Part shown: positions 35,454 through 43,632 of the stretch, one piece after another | Numbering within the stretch: position 1 is the stretch's first letter | Layout: each line of letters opens with the position of its first letter | Source of the DNA: Anaerotruncus colihominis | GTDB taxonomy: Bacteria > Bacillota > Clostridia > Oscillospirales > Ruminococcaceae | Assembly (NCBI GenBank): GCA_025146135.1 | Contig: CP102255.1 | Coordinates: 992,001-1,056,000 of the forward strand | Reading direction: 5' to 3' | DNA: 64,000 nt | Program-made: the position numbers and the translations under genes | Notes under the pieces: generated by a model | What the model was told of the DNA's origin: nothing | Databases searched by the model: none | Seen by the model: only the letters and a program-made list of their open reading frames with translations

Positions 35454-35765
35454 TTATTTTCCATTGACGGCTTGATAAATCCTGACAGATTCCGCTGCAA
35501 TTTCCAATATCGCTGTATCATACTCCCATGCGCTGTAAAAGGAATGCAGTTTTTTCCCCTCTCCTGCAACAGACACTTTATATTCTCCGATATCCTCGTC
35601 TACAGCATGAGATGATTTTACACAATCTGCCCCGTCAAATATGAGAACGAATTGCCTGCTATTCCATGCTTCAAAAACCAATTTGACAATGCCTGTCCCG
35701 ATCCATATGCTCTTTATGCGGCCGTCCTCAACAGGGAAAGCATCTGATTTTTTCAAGCGCATCAT
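35454..35765 (-). CDS. Hypothetical protein, 103 aa
   Basis: Soluble, beta-rich and acidic, without a signal peptide, helix-turn-helix or cysteine motif. Local A+T content is higher than in the neighbours, which suggests recent arrival. There is no clear SD at the ATG-ATG start. It lies alone between a terminator and nth. The shape (IWIGTGIVKLVFEAW, FVLIFDGADCV) recalls small immunity or antitoxin-like proteins of gut Firmicutes, but that is only an impression. Confidence 0.65.
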   Translation of the reverse strand: MMRLKKSDAFPVEDGRIKSIWIGTGIVKLVFEAWNSRQFVLIFDGADCVKSSHAVDEDIGEYKVSVAGEGKKLHSFYSAWEYDTAILEIAAESVRIYQAVNGK

Positions 35766-35814
35766 ATATTAATCCGTCATACAGCATCATGCCCGCTGTG
35801 GCAGCGACCTTAAA

Positions 35815-36459
35815 TTATTTCAGCTTATATGTATCCTTATAGTGCTTACAACAGACCTTGAGGACGCAGGCGTCGCACTGTGGACGGCGCGCGACACAGA
35901 CAGCGCGTCCGTGCAAAACAAGGCGGTGGCAAAAATCGTTTGACTCCTCCGGCGGAAGCAGCGGACGCAATTGATTTTCTACCTTGACAGGGTCCTTTCC
36001 TTCGGTCAGTCCGAGCAGATTTGTAATACGGATACAATGGGTGTCGCAGACGATCGCCGGTTTGTGAAACACGTCGCCGACAACAAGATTGGCGGTTTTG
36101 CGGCCGATACCGGGCAGCTTGGTCAGCTCCTCCACAGTGTCCGGCAGTTCTCCGTTATACTTCTCCATAAGCATCTGACACATGGCGATGATATCGTGCG
36201 CTTTTGTCTTATACAGCCCGCACGACTTAATAATTTCCTCCACGTCGGTCAAATTCGCTTCCGCAAAATCCCGCACGCTCCTGTATTTATCAAACAGATC
36301 GACGCAGACAATATTGACGCGCGCGTCAGTACACTGAGCTGCCAAGCGAGTGGCAATCATCAATTCGTGCGGCTTGCGGTATTCAAGCGAACAGATCGCG
36401 TCCGGATAAGCCTCTTTAAGCAGGCGCACAGCCTCGTGCGCAGCTTGTTTTTTGGTCAT
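35815..36459 (-). CDS. nth: Endonuclease III (DNA glycosylase/AP lyase)
   Basis: 214 aa. The helix-hairpin-helix LPGIGRKTANLVVGD contains the catalytic Lys, followed by the catalytic Asp in CDTHCIR, and the [4Fe-4S] loop C-x6-C-x2-C-x5-C (CVARRPQCDACVLKVCC) closes the protein. It excises oxidised pyrimidines. GGAGGG precedes the ATG. It is the last gene of a unit with the chromate transporter genes. Confidence 0.96.
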   Translation of the reverse strand: MTKKQAAHEAVRLLKEAYPDAICSLEYRKPHELMIATRLAAQCTDARVNIVCVDLFDKYRSVRDFAEANLTDVEEIIKSCGLYKTKAHDIIAMCQMLMEKYNGELPDTVEELTKLPGIGRKTANLVVGDVFHKPAIVCDTHCIRITNLLGLTEGKDPVKVENQLRPLLPPEESNDFCHRLVLHGRAVCVARRPQCDACVLKVCCKHYKDTYKLK

Positions 36460-36480
36460 GGGAAGCCCTCCTTCAAAACG

Positions 36481-37071
36481 TCAGTGGAGCGTCGGCAAAA
36501 ACGCGTGGAACAAAAAGCCGAAGGCTCCGGAAATGGCGATCAGCCAGATGGGGTGCAGCTTTTTACGCCAGCGGCTGATAAGAAAGACGATCAATACAAT
36601 CAGCACGGCGCGCCAGCTGATGGACGGCATACCGCGGAAATAGAGCAGCGCGCGCGGGCTGATACCGCCCAGAGCGACGGATGTGAAGATGGAAAGAGCA
36701 GCGGCGGCAATCAGACCGACGACTGCGGGACGCAGCCCATACAGAGCCGCTTTGACATATTTGTGATCCTGGAAATGAGCAAAAAATTTGGCGATGATCA
36801 GGATAATTAAAAACGAGGGAAGCACGACGCCGAGCGTGGCGGAAACAGCGCCGATAAGCCCGGCCTTTGACATGCCGACAAAGGTAGCGATATTAATTGC
36901 AAACGGACCAGGCGTTGATTCGCTGATGGCGATGAAGTCGATCAAATCGCTCTGTGAAACCCATCCATGGGACAGGATATCCTGCTGGATCATTGGGATC
37001 ATGGCATAGCCGCCGCCAATTGTAAACAAGCCGATTTTAAAGAAGGTTAAAAACAGATAGAGGACGATCAT
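36481..37071 (-). CDS. Chromate transporter (CHR) half protein B
   Basis: 196 aa, about six helices. It carries the CHR domain motifs FFKIGLFTIGGGYAMIPMIQQDI and ESTPGPFAINIATFVG. Short CHR proteins occur as pairs encoded in tandem and act together; one of the pair usually inserts in inverse topology. Chromate efflux is the family name; other oxyanions are possible. The 4-bp overlap with the upstream half indicates coupling. Confidence 0.92.
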   Translation of the reverse strand: MIVLYLFLTFFKIGLFTIGGGYAMIPMIQQDILSHGWVSQSDLIDFIAISESTPGPFAINIATFVGMSKAGLIGAVSATLGVVLPSFLIILIIAKFFAHFQDHKYVKAALYGLRPAVVGLIAAAALSIFTSVALGGISPRALLYFRGMPSISWRAVLIVLIVFLISRWRKKLHPIWLIAISGAFGFLFHAFLPTLH

Positions 37072-37640
37072 GCTTCATCCTCCTTTCCGCCGTACCTGTG
37101 CGCAAGAACCATCTGGCGGATAATCCCGGAAATGGCGGCGCAGATCAACAGGATGATTACATCGACGCCGAAGAAAGCTGATCCGAGAAACGCCAACAGG
37201 ATAATAACAGCCGCAAAGTTTGTGCGCGGACATTGCTTGCCAAGTTTGAGCACGGCGTTTACAATCAGCACAACAACACCGGCGCGGATACCGTCGAAAA
37301 TCCAGGCGAGCCACTTGATCTTTTTATACTGCATAATGAACAGCGACAGGATGGAGATAACGAGGAAGGACGGCAGCGTGACGCCGAGCGTCGCGCACAG
37401 CGCGCCCCAAAAGCCGGCCACACGATGGCCGATAAAGGTTGCGGAATTGATCGCGACCGGGCCGGGCGTTGATTCGGCGATGGCGAGCATATTCAGCATG
37501 GTTTCATCGTCAATCCACTGGTTGCCCTCCACCGTTTCACGGTGGATCAACGGGATCATGGCATAACCGCCGCCAAAGGTGAATAGTCCAATCTTAAAAA
37601 ATACAAGAAACAGCTTCAGATGAATTGGCATGTGCTTCAT
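37068..37640 (-). CDS. Chromate transporter (CHR) half protein A
   Basis: About 190 aa from the ATG at 37640; a TTG six bases earlier, closer to AAGGA, is a possible alternative. Motifs FFKIGLFTFGGGYAMIPLIHRE and ESTPGPVAINSATFIG match the partner protein. This is the first gene of a unit running into the second CHR half and nth, driven by the promoter at 37701-37730. Confidence 0.92.
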   Translation of the reverse strand: MKHMPIHLKLFLVFFKIGLFTFGGGYAMIPLIHRETVEGNQWIDDETMLNMLAIAESTPGPVAINSATFIGHRVAGFWGALCATLGVTLPSFLVISILSLFIMQYKKIKWLAWIFDGIRAGVVVLIVNAVLKLGKQCPRTNFAAVIILLAFLGSAFFGVDVIILLICAAISGIIRQMVLAHRYGGKEDEA

Positions 37641-37691
37641 AAACAAGTGATGTCCTTCCCGGGGCAATTCATTCAGTGCACTATATTGAGC

Positions 37692-37722
37692 CCTGCGGTT
37701 ATTATACCCCCAAAGGGCGCGC
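37692..37722 (-). repeat. Half-palindrome remnant of the modular repeat
   Basis: On the minus strand, GGTATAATAACCGCAGGGC reproduces one arm and loop start of the 14-bp palindrome found in arrays 1 and 2; the other arm is missing. It supplies the -10 box of the chromate transporter promoter. Confidence 0.6.
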
Positions 37723-37730
37723 TGCGTCAA
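37701..37730 (-). promoter_or_regulatory. Promoter of the chromate transporter unit
   Basis: On the minus strand, TTGACG (37725-37730), 18 bases and TATAAT (37701-37706). The -10 lies in the repeat remnant. Confidence 0.75.
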
Positions 37731-37855
37731 ATTTTCCGTATATTTTTAGAAAGAATGCCATAAGCTCTTATTGTGGAAAAAATTAGGGCTTGCATGAAAA
37801 CAGATGCAGAAGGGTATTTCTGATTTTCTAAGAGCCTTTGATAAGGGGAACTGTT

Positions 37856-38338
37856 ATGTCGGGATCTTTCAGACTCAAACCGCTGTTGATCGCGCTTGTC
37901 ATACCACAGGCGGCGGGGCTGGCCGGCTCGCTTCTGGCGGGTGATATGTCCGCTGTGTACGCGGCGCTCGATAAACCGTCGTTTGCGCCGCCTGGATGGC
38001 TGTTTGGAGCAGTATGGCCTGTGTTGTATCTGCTTTTGGGAATTGCGTCGTGGCTGGTCTGGCGCACGCCGGAGAACGTTGCCCGCACGCGGGCACTGAC
38101 CTTCTATGCTGTGCAGCTTGTCTTGAATCTACTGTGGCCGCCGCTGTTTTTCCGTTTGGGGCTTCTGCGCCTTGCATTTTGGGAACTTTGCGCGCTATTG
38201 GTTCTGACAATTGTCATGACCGCGTGCTTTTTGTCTTTGCACCGCATAGCGGGGCTTTTGGTTGTCCCTTATTGCGTCTGGCTGGTCTATGCCGCCGCCA
38301 TTAACCGCGCGGTTGCGGCGCTGAACACAGGCTTTTAA
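37856..38338 (+). CDS. TspO/MBR family membrane protein
   Basis: 160 aa, five helices; AAGGGGAA seven bases before the ATG. Family motifs: KPSFAPPGWLFGAVWPVLYLLLG, VQLVLNLLWPPLFF and PYCVWLVYAAAINRAVAALN. TspO proteins bind tetrapyrroles and influence stress responses. A single gene. Confidence 0.95.
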   Translation: MSGSFRLKPLLIALVIPQAAGLAGSLLAGDMSAVYAALDKPSFAPPGWLFGAVWPVLYLLLGIASWLVWRTPENVARTRALTFYAVQLVLNLLWPPLFFRLGLLRLAFWELCALLVLTIVMTACFLSLHRIAGLLVVPYCVWLVYAAAINRAVAALNTGF

Positions 38339-38364
38339 CAGAAATATGGGATATAAGGCAAAGA

Positions 38365-38403
38365 AGGCCCCGGGCCGGAAACGGTCCGGCAGGCCAATTT
38401 TTT
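38365..38403 (+). terminator. Probable terminator after tspO
   Basis: GC stem ccgggcc with ggtccgg around GGAAAC, then a T-run. Confidence 0.55.
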
Positions 38404-38581
38404 GCAGTCGGGAAAATGGGCCGTATGGCCTTTGAAAAGTCCGGCGCATAACCAGATTTCAAACAAGTCTTATAAAAAGGGATTCCTGCTATCCTTTTGG
38501 AGCCGGCTGTGGTATGATAGATACAGACAACCGCCGCGTTTGGCGGCGGCGCATGGACGTTGGAAGGGAATAAAAAGATCG

Positions 38582-39898
38582 ATGAAACTGAACTTTAACA
38601 GACAGCACACAACCATAGCCGTTTATGCGTTTCTTGTGTTGGCAGCGGCAATCCTGTTTAACAGCTTGTTGGACAACTTTCCAAGCGTGCGCGGGCTTGT
38701 ATCAACAGTCGCGGGCTTATTGATGCCGTTTGTGTATGCTTTTGGGATCGCTTACATCCTCAATCCGGTGCTCAAGGTGGTCGAACGTGTGTTTTTGCGC
38801 CGCCTGTTTGGCACGCGCATTGGCGACAAGCCGATGCGTGCGCTGGCTATCCTGTTGACATATCTGTTTTCAGCGGGAATGATCGCTATCTTTGCGAAGA
38901 TCGTCCTTCCGCAGCTCGTCTTGAGTATTTCGGGGTTGATCGCAAAGATGACGGCGTATCTCAATTCCACGGAGACATGGCTGCCCGGTCTGCTGGCCCT
39001 GCTGGGGGATTTTGATATCAGCGCGACGATCGAAACGGCGCTTCGTCAGTATGCCGATACGATCATGAGTTCGGCGATGACGATGCTCAAGCAATTGTTC
39101 CCGTGGATGCTGTCGGTTTCGACGGGGATCGCGTCGGGTCTATTGACAATTGTCGTTGGCATTATCATCTCCATCTATATGCTGATGGATAAGGAGCGGT
39201 TCTGCGCCGGCATCAAAAAGATCTGGTACGCGGTCCTGCCAAAAAAGAATGCCGATTGGATTCTTGACCTCGCGGCGGAGGCAAACCACGTGTTTGGCGG
39301 CTTTATCGGTGGAAAAATTCTGGATTCTCTGATCATCGGAATCCTGTGCTTCATCGGGATGTCGCTGCTTGGCATGCCGAGCGCGATGCTTGTCTCTGTG
39401 ATCGTCGGCGTGACAAACGTCATTCCGTATTTCGGGCCGTTTATCGGCGCCATCCCATCGTTTTTTATCATCCTGATCGACGCGCCGATCAAGGCGCTGT
39501 GGTTTCTGGTGTTCATCCTGATTCTGCAGCAGTTTGACGGTAATATTCTCGGCCCAAAAATTCTTGGCGATTCAACGGGGCTTTCCGCGTTTTGGGTTAT
39601 TTTTGCAATCATGCTGTTCGGCGGGCTGTATGGATTCATCGGGATGTTTTTGGGCGTGCCGGTATTTTCGGTCATTTATATGCTGATCCAGCGGTTTATT
39701 GACAGCCGCCTGTCAGCGCGTGAGATGCCGGTCGATATCGAGAGCTATTGTGCGCCGGACGCGCCTCTTTTGCGAACGTCCGCGCAAAAGCAGGATACGC
39801 AGGATAAGCCGCGCCGCCGTGGGGCGCATGTGCCGTATATCGGCCGAAAAAAGACGGATTCGGACACGCACAAGGATCATAATCAGGACCAGAGTTGA
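38582..39898 (+). CDS. AI-2E family (UPF0118) transporter
   Basis: 438 aa, seven to eight helices. After two N-terminal helices and a cytoplasmic loop, the C-terminal half has the conserved GKILDSLIIGILCFIGMSLLGMP, VTNVIPYFGPFIGAIPSFFII and LQQFDGNILGPKILGDSTGLS. The last 60 residues are a hydrophilic tail. Members export signals or ions such as sodium; the substrate here is open. The stop overlaps the TTG before the next gene. Confidence 0.93.
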   Translation: MKLNFNRQHTTIAVYAFLVLAAAILFNSLLDNFPSVRGLVSTVAGLLMPFVYAFGIAYILNPVLKVVERVFLRRLFGTRIGDKPMRALAILLTYLFSAGMIAIFAKIVLPQLVLSISGLIAKMTAYLNSTETWLPGLLALLGDFDISATIETALRQYADTIMSSAMTMLKQLFPWMLSVSTGIASGLLTIVVGIIISIYMLMDKERFCAGIKKIWYAVLPKKNADWILDLAAEANHVFGGFIGGKILDSLIIGILCFIGMSLLGMPSAMLVSVIVGVTNVIPYFGPFIGAIPSFFIILIDAPIKALWFLVFILILQQFDGNILGPKILGDSTGLSAFWVIFAIMLFGGLYGFIGMFLGVPVFSVIYMLIQRFIDSRLSAREMPVDIESYCAPDAPLLRTSAQKQDTQDKPRRRGAHVPYIGRKKTDSDTHKDHNQDQS

Positions 39899-39915
39899 AA
39901 GGAGTATTCCAATAC

Positions 39916-41577
39916 ATGAAGCAAAAGAGGTATAAGGTCATCGTATTCGGCGTCATCACGCTGCTGATTGCAGCATACATTTTTGTTGAGGCGCCAAATC
40001 TCAACCCGTTTTTCTTTTCGGACGGCGCGCTATTCTGGGCGGCCGTTATCACAATTTATATCGGCGCCTGGGCGCTGATGCGCTTTGGAGAGCTGACATT
40101 CCAGTTTACAGACCGCAGCGCGCGGGCGTTCAATTATGTGCCCAACCGCAAGTTTCCACGCTGGACAAAAATATTGCTGGCCGCTCCGTGGGTATTTTAT
40201 GTGGCGCTTCTGATCGGCTCGTCGTTCATTTTTCATTCGAACGCGTTCCGCGATCAGCTTGGAGAATCGGAATACCGTGAATTTTCCAGCGATATGCAGG
40301 CGGTTGATCTCAAGCAGGTGCCGATCGTCGATGAGGAGCTTGCGGTTGTGCTTGCGGACAAGAAGCTTGGCGAACGCGCGGGACTTGGCAGCCAGGTGCG
40401 TTTGGGAACAGACGCCGTGACTATCCAGCGTGTCAACGGCAAGCTGGTATGGGCGGTGCCGCTCTACCATTCAGGTCTTTTCAAATGGCTGACAAACCTC
40501 TCCGGAACGCCTGGATATATTCTGGTGTCCGCTACAGATGTCAACGATGTGCAGTATGTGGAAGATTACAGGGTAAAGTACCAGCCCGGCAATTATCTGA
40601 TGCAGGATTTGACGCGTCACACGCGCTTTTTCGGCGGGTGGTTCGACGGCTTGACCGATCCATCCTTTGAAATTGACGATAGCGGCCAGCCCTATTGGGT
40701 CTATACGACCTACCGCAACCTGCGCGGTTTTTCGCTGCCGGAGGCCACCGGCGCGTGGATCGTTAATGCGACGACCGGAGAAATGCATAAATATACAATT
40801 GATACCATCCCGGAGTGGGTCGACCGTATTCAGCCCGAATCGTTTATCCTGACACAGATCAATAATAAAGGTGAGTTTGTGCATGGATGGCTCAACTTTG
40901 CGGATCGTGACAAGTTCCGCGCTTCGCAGGGGCATATGATTATTTATAACAATGACCGCTGTTACCTGTTCACAGGAATCACAAGCATTGGCGGCGATGA
41001 CAGCGCCATCGGATTTATCATGGTTGATATGGTGACAAAGGATTCGATCGTTTACCAGATGCCGGGCGCGACAGAGGAGGCTGCGCAGGGTTCGGCGCAG
41101 GGCAAGGTGCAGCATCTCGGCTATCAGGCGACCTTCCCGCTGATCCTTAATATCGACGGGCAGCCAACCTATTTTATGGCGCTCAAAGACCGCAGCCTGC
41201 TTATCAAGCAGTATGCGTTCGTATCGGTCGAAAACTATTCGATCGTCGGCACAGGCGAGACGATTGATCTGGCCCTGCGCGACTATCAGCTTGGATTAAA
41301 AAATTCCGGTATCTCCACAGGGGGCAGCACGACCGCCCAGCTTCAAACAGCAACCGGCGTGGTGCTCCGCGTGGCGTCCGAGGTTGACGGCGGAGAGACA
41401 TCGTATAAGCTGCTGTTGGAAGATCGGCCGGGGCAGATTTTCATCATTCCTGCGATGGTGTCGGATGAGCTTGCATTGACACGCGAGGGGGATCGTGTCA
41501 GGATCGAATATTCCGCTCAGGAGGGACTTTCTAATCAGTCGACTGCGTTTGATAACCTGTCGCTTCCTGATGCATGA
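39916..41577 (+). CDS. Large membrane-anchored protein of unknown function
   Basis: 553 aa. Three N-terminal membrane helices (about residues 6-27, 30-55 and 88-110) are followed by about 440 residues of beta-rich, aromatic domain that should face outside. Repeated patterns such as GYILVSATDVNDVQYVEDYRVKYQPGNY and QPYWVYTTYR suggest a propeller or porin-like fold. I do not recognise the family with certainty. It lies 17 bp after the AI-2E gene with AAAGGAG upstream, so the two are probably co-expressed. Confidence 0.85.
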   Translation: MKQKRYKVIVFGVITLLIAAYIFVEAPNLNPFFFSDGALFWAAVITIYIGAWALMRFGELTFQFTDRSARAFNYVPNRKFPRWTKILLAAPWVFYVALLIGSSFIFHSNAFRDQLGESEYREFSSDMQAVDLKQVPIVDEELAVVLADKKLGERAGLGSQVRLGTDAVTIQRVNGKLVWAVPLYHSGLFKWLTNLSGTPGYILVSATDVNDVQYVEDYRVKYQPGNYLMQDLTRHTRFFGGWFDGLTDPSFEIDDSGQPYWVYTTYRNLRGFSLPEATGAWIVNATTGEMHKYTIDTIPEWVDRIQPESFILTQINNKGEFVHGWLNFADRDKFRASQGHMIIYNNDRCYLFTGITSIGGDDSAIGFIMVDMVTKDSIVYQMPGATEEAAQGSAQGKVQHLGYQATFPLILNIDGQPTYFMALKDRSLLIKQYAFVSVENYSIVGTGETIDLALRDYQLGLKNSGISTGGSTTAQLQTATGVVLRVASEVDGGETSYKLLLEDRPGQIFIIPAMVSDELALTREGDRVRIEYSAQEGLSNQSTAFDNLSLPDA

Positions 41578-41591
41578 GAACCAAATTGTTT

Positions 41592-41617
41592 GCGCCGGGG
41601 GATATATCCCCCGGCGC
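41592..41617. terminator. Perfect palindrome after the unknown surface protein
   Basis: 26 bp of perfect symmetry (gcgccgggggata mirrored), a stable hairpin with an ATAT-containing loop. No real T-run follows. Confidence 0.55.
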
Positions 41618-41766
41618 CATTTGCTGCGGATAGAAGCTGTGCCGATTTGTCATTGTGGATCAAATATCAAAAAATGGAAATATGCATAAAATTTATTAGA
41701 GTGTCGCGGCAAAATCAAACGGAAATTGAGAAAGTGCTCTTTTTGAAACAGCCTACAAAAAACGCA

Positions 41767-41795
41767 TTGACGCGGATAGATCATCGGATTATAAT
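41767..41795 (+). promoter_or_regulatory. Near-consensus promoter with a 370-nt leader
   Basis: TTGACG (41767-41772), 17 bases and TATAAT (41790-41795). The next credible gene starts at 42167. Confidence 0.8.
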
Positions 41796-42166
41796 AGGGT
41801 CAGAAATGAATAATTCTCATTTTGAGGATGATGCAGTCTGTGTGAATATGAAGCTGCACCAATTGGGGGAAGTACCTGGATTGCGTAAAAATTTTTTGGC
41901 TGGCAAGGAAGGAAAGCGTAGGAACTCTGGCGGATTTCAAGCTTTTTTGATGCAGTTCAGACGTAGATTTTTCCGATAAGGCGTGTGCGTCTCCCTTGGT
42001 ACAGCTTTTTCTAAGCGGCAAACAGCGGATGCCCATCTGTTGAGCCTGGGGCTGAATTTTGAAACCGCAAGAGGAAGCAGACCGCCGGTTATTTTCTGGG
42101 GGAATGGAGCGCGTCATTTGTGCAAACGGACAAAACGGATAGTTCAGAAGGCTAGGGGTGAGACAT
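41796..42166 (+). other. Long leader or intergenic stretch of unknown content
   Basis: No credible gene. A 57-codon frame starts at 41806, right at the expected transcript start, but lacks an SD; a second frame (41983-42231) runs into the next gene. Short complementary pieces are present but no riboswitch class was recognised. It could be a regulatory leader or a decayed gene. Confidence 0.4.
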
Positions 42167-42931
42167 ATGACGATATTATCCGGGATCGGTTCGTCCCACG
42201 GCATTGTGGCCGGCCAGATCCATTTTTTTGACAATGCCGCGAAACCTGAAAAAGCACGCAAGGCACTGGATCGCGCAGCTGAAAACGAGCGGTTTGAACA
42301 TGCACGGGCTGCCGCCGTTGGGATGCTCGGCGAATTGCGTGAGCGGGCCGCCAGGGAGGTCGGCGGCGATGAGGCGATGATTTTTGACACGCAGCGGATG
42401 ATTCTTGAGGATCCGGATTTTATCGATGCGGTTGCAAAATTGATTCTGGAGGATGGCTATACCGCCGAATATGCCGTTCAGGAGGCGGGACATCGCTTTG
42501 CCCGTGTTTTTTGGAGGATGGATGATGCTTACCTCAGAGAGCGCGGCGCCGACATTGTTGATCTCTGCAACGGCCTGATCCGCCAGTTGCGCGGCCTTAA
42601 GGAACAGGAGCTTTGCGAAGCGCGCGGCCAATGGGTGATCGCCGCGCACCGTTTTCTGCCAAGCGAGGTGATCCGCCTCGAGCGCGGGCGCGTGCTGGCG
42701 ATTGTCACCAGTGGCGGGACGCGAGATTCCCATGCGTCGATCCTTGCGCGGACCATGGGAGTACCGGCGGTAGTCGGCGTCGGCAAAGGGCTGTTTGCCC
42801 TGCGTGAAGGGGAAATTTCCGTTGTGGACGGCTATTCCGGTCGCGTATTTATCCATCCGGATGAACGGACGCTGAAAGCTGTGAGGGAACAGTGTCATGG
42901 ACCGCGTGTTTTGATACCTGCGATTGAATGA
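42167..42931 (+). CDS. Stand-alone Enzyme I N-terminal domain protein (PEP-utiliser type)
   Basis: 254 aa from the ATG eight bases after AGGGG. It matches only the N-terminal part of PTS Enzyme I: the HPr-binding helical subdomain (about 30-140; MIFDTQRMILEDPDFID) and the swivelling phosphohistidine domain (GGTRDSHASILARTMGVPAVVG). The His falls at residue 189, the number of the phosphorylated His in E. coli EI. The PEP-binding TIM barrel (about 300 residues) is absent, yet the gene ends cleanly before a terminator. It may be phosphorylated in reverse by HPr or act as a regulator. No HPr gene is in the window. Confidence 0.88.
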   Translation: MTILSGIGSSHGIVAGQIHFFDNAAKPEKARKALDRAAENERFEHARAAAVGMLGELRERAAREVGGDEAMIFDTQRMILEDPDFIDAVAKLILEDGYTAEYAVQEAGHRFARVFWRMDDAYLRERGADIVDLCNGLIRQLRGLKEQELCEARGQWVIAAHRFLPSEVIRLERGRVLAIVTSGGTRDSHASILARTMGVPAVVGVGKGLFALREGEISVVDGYSGRVFIHPDERTLKAVREQCHGPRVLIPAIE

Positions 42932-42966
42932 TAAAAACCGTTCGGGCTTTGCCCGGACGGTTTTTC
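42932..42966 (+). terminator. Terminator after the EI-N gene
   Basis: A 15-bp stem (one G-T pair) with a TTT loop and a T-run. Confidence 0.92.
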
Positions 42967-42977
42967 TTTTTCAGGTC

Positions 42978-43006
42978 TTGACATAAGTCTGATTTCGGAC
43001 TATACT
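42978..43006 (+). promoter_or_regulatory. Promoter of the marR-ABC operon
   Basis: TTGACA (42978-42983), 17 bases and TATACT (43001-43006). Confidence 0.88.
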
Positions 43007-43034
43007 ATCCAATACATTAAGTACGAAATCGGAC
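42987..43034. promoter_or_regulatory. Probable MarR operator
   Basis: GTCTGATTTCGGAC (42987-43000) lies in the promoter spacer and its inverted partner GTACGAAATCGGAC (43021-43034) after the -10, with 12 of 14 positions symmetrical. This is the expected place for autorepression. Confidence 0.7.
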
Positions 43035-43050
43035 CAGGGGAAGTGTTTGT

Positions 43051-43494
43051 GTGGAAGATAAAACTAATGAACTGCTGAGAGCATTTAACCGGATTGATAA
43101 GGAATTGGACGACGTATATCATGAAGTTGCTTTAAGGATGAATATTTCGGACAGTGCCTTTACTATTTTTTATATTATCCATGAGCTTGGGGATGGATGT
43201 CTGCAAAAGGACATTTGCCGGGAAGCGTTTGCAAATAAACAGACTGTCCACTCCTCCATCCAAAAGTTAGAACGGGAAGGTTATCTTTACCTGCAACAGG
43301 GGCGGGGACGGGATAAGCATATTTGTTTGACCAAAAAAGGAAAAGAATTCGTAGAAACGAATATTGTCCCAGTCGTCCAAAAGGAAAACGAGGCCTTTAT
43401 GTCATTATTGCCGCAGGAACAGGAGGAGCTGCTGCGGTTGACACAAAAGTATATAAAAAGCCTGAAGGAGAAGCTGAAACAAAGCCAGCTTTGA
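43051..43494 (+). CDS. MarR-family transcriptional regulator
   Basis: 147 aa from a GTG eight bases after AGGGGAAG. Winged helix: CLQKDICREAFANKQTVHSSIQKLEREGYLYLQQGRGRDKHICLTKKG. It probably represses itself and the two ABC genes downstream through the inverted repeat around its promoter. The inducing drug or ligand is unknown. Confidence 0.93.
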   Translation: MEDKTNELLRAFNRIDKELDDVYHEVALRMNISDSAFTIFYIIHELGDGCLQKDICREAFANKQTVHSSIQKLEREGYLYLQQGRGRDKHICLTKKGKEFVETNIVPVVQKENEAFMSLLPQEQEELLRLTQKYIKSLKEKLKQSQL

Positions 43495-43514
43495 TTTTTA
43501 ACGTCAAAATCATT

Positions 43515-43617
43515 TTAGGCTTGTTTGAAAATAGAGATATTGCCGGATTTTTCGCAGGCAGCATTCGCCGCTGTTTGCAGAAAAAGGCGGGAATTTTGAA
43601 TTTTCAAATAGCCCCTG
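43515..43617. repeat. MITE-like element, copy A
   Basis: About 103 bp with imperfect terminal inverted repeats (taggcttgtttgaaaa against ttttcaaatagcccctg) and no coding capacity. It is closely similar over its length to 49469-49574. It ends right at the SD of the first ABC gene. Confidence 0.75.
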
Positions 43618-43632
43618 GGAGGATTATTTGCA

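Noticed and set aside
41590-41979. A 129-codon gene before the EI-N gene
   Set aside because: It starts at the palindrome without an SD, has unusual composition, and contains the promoter at 41767-41795.
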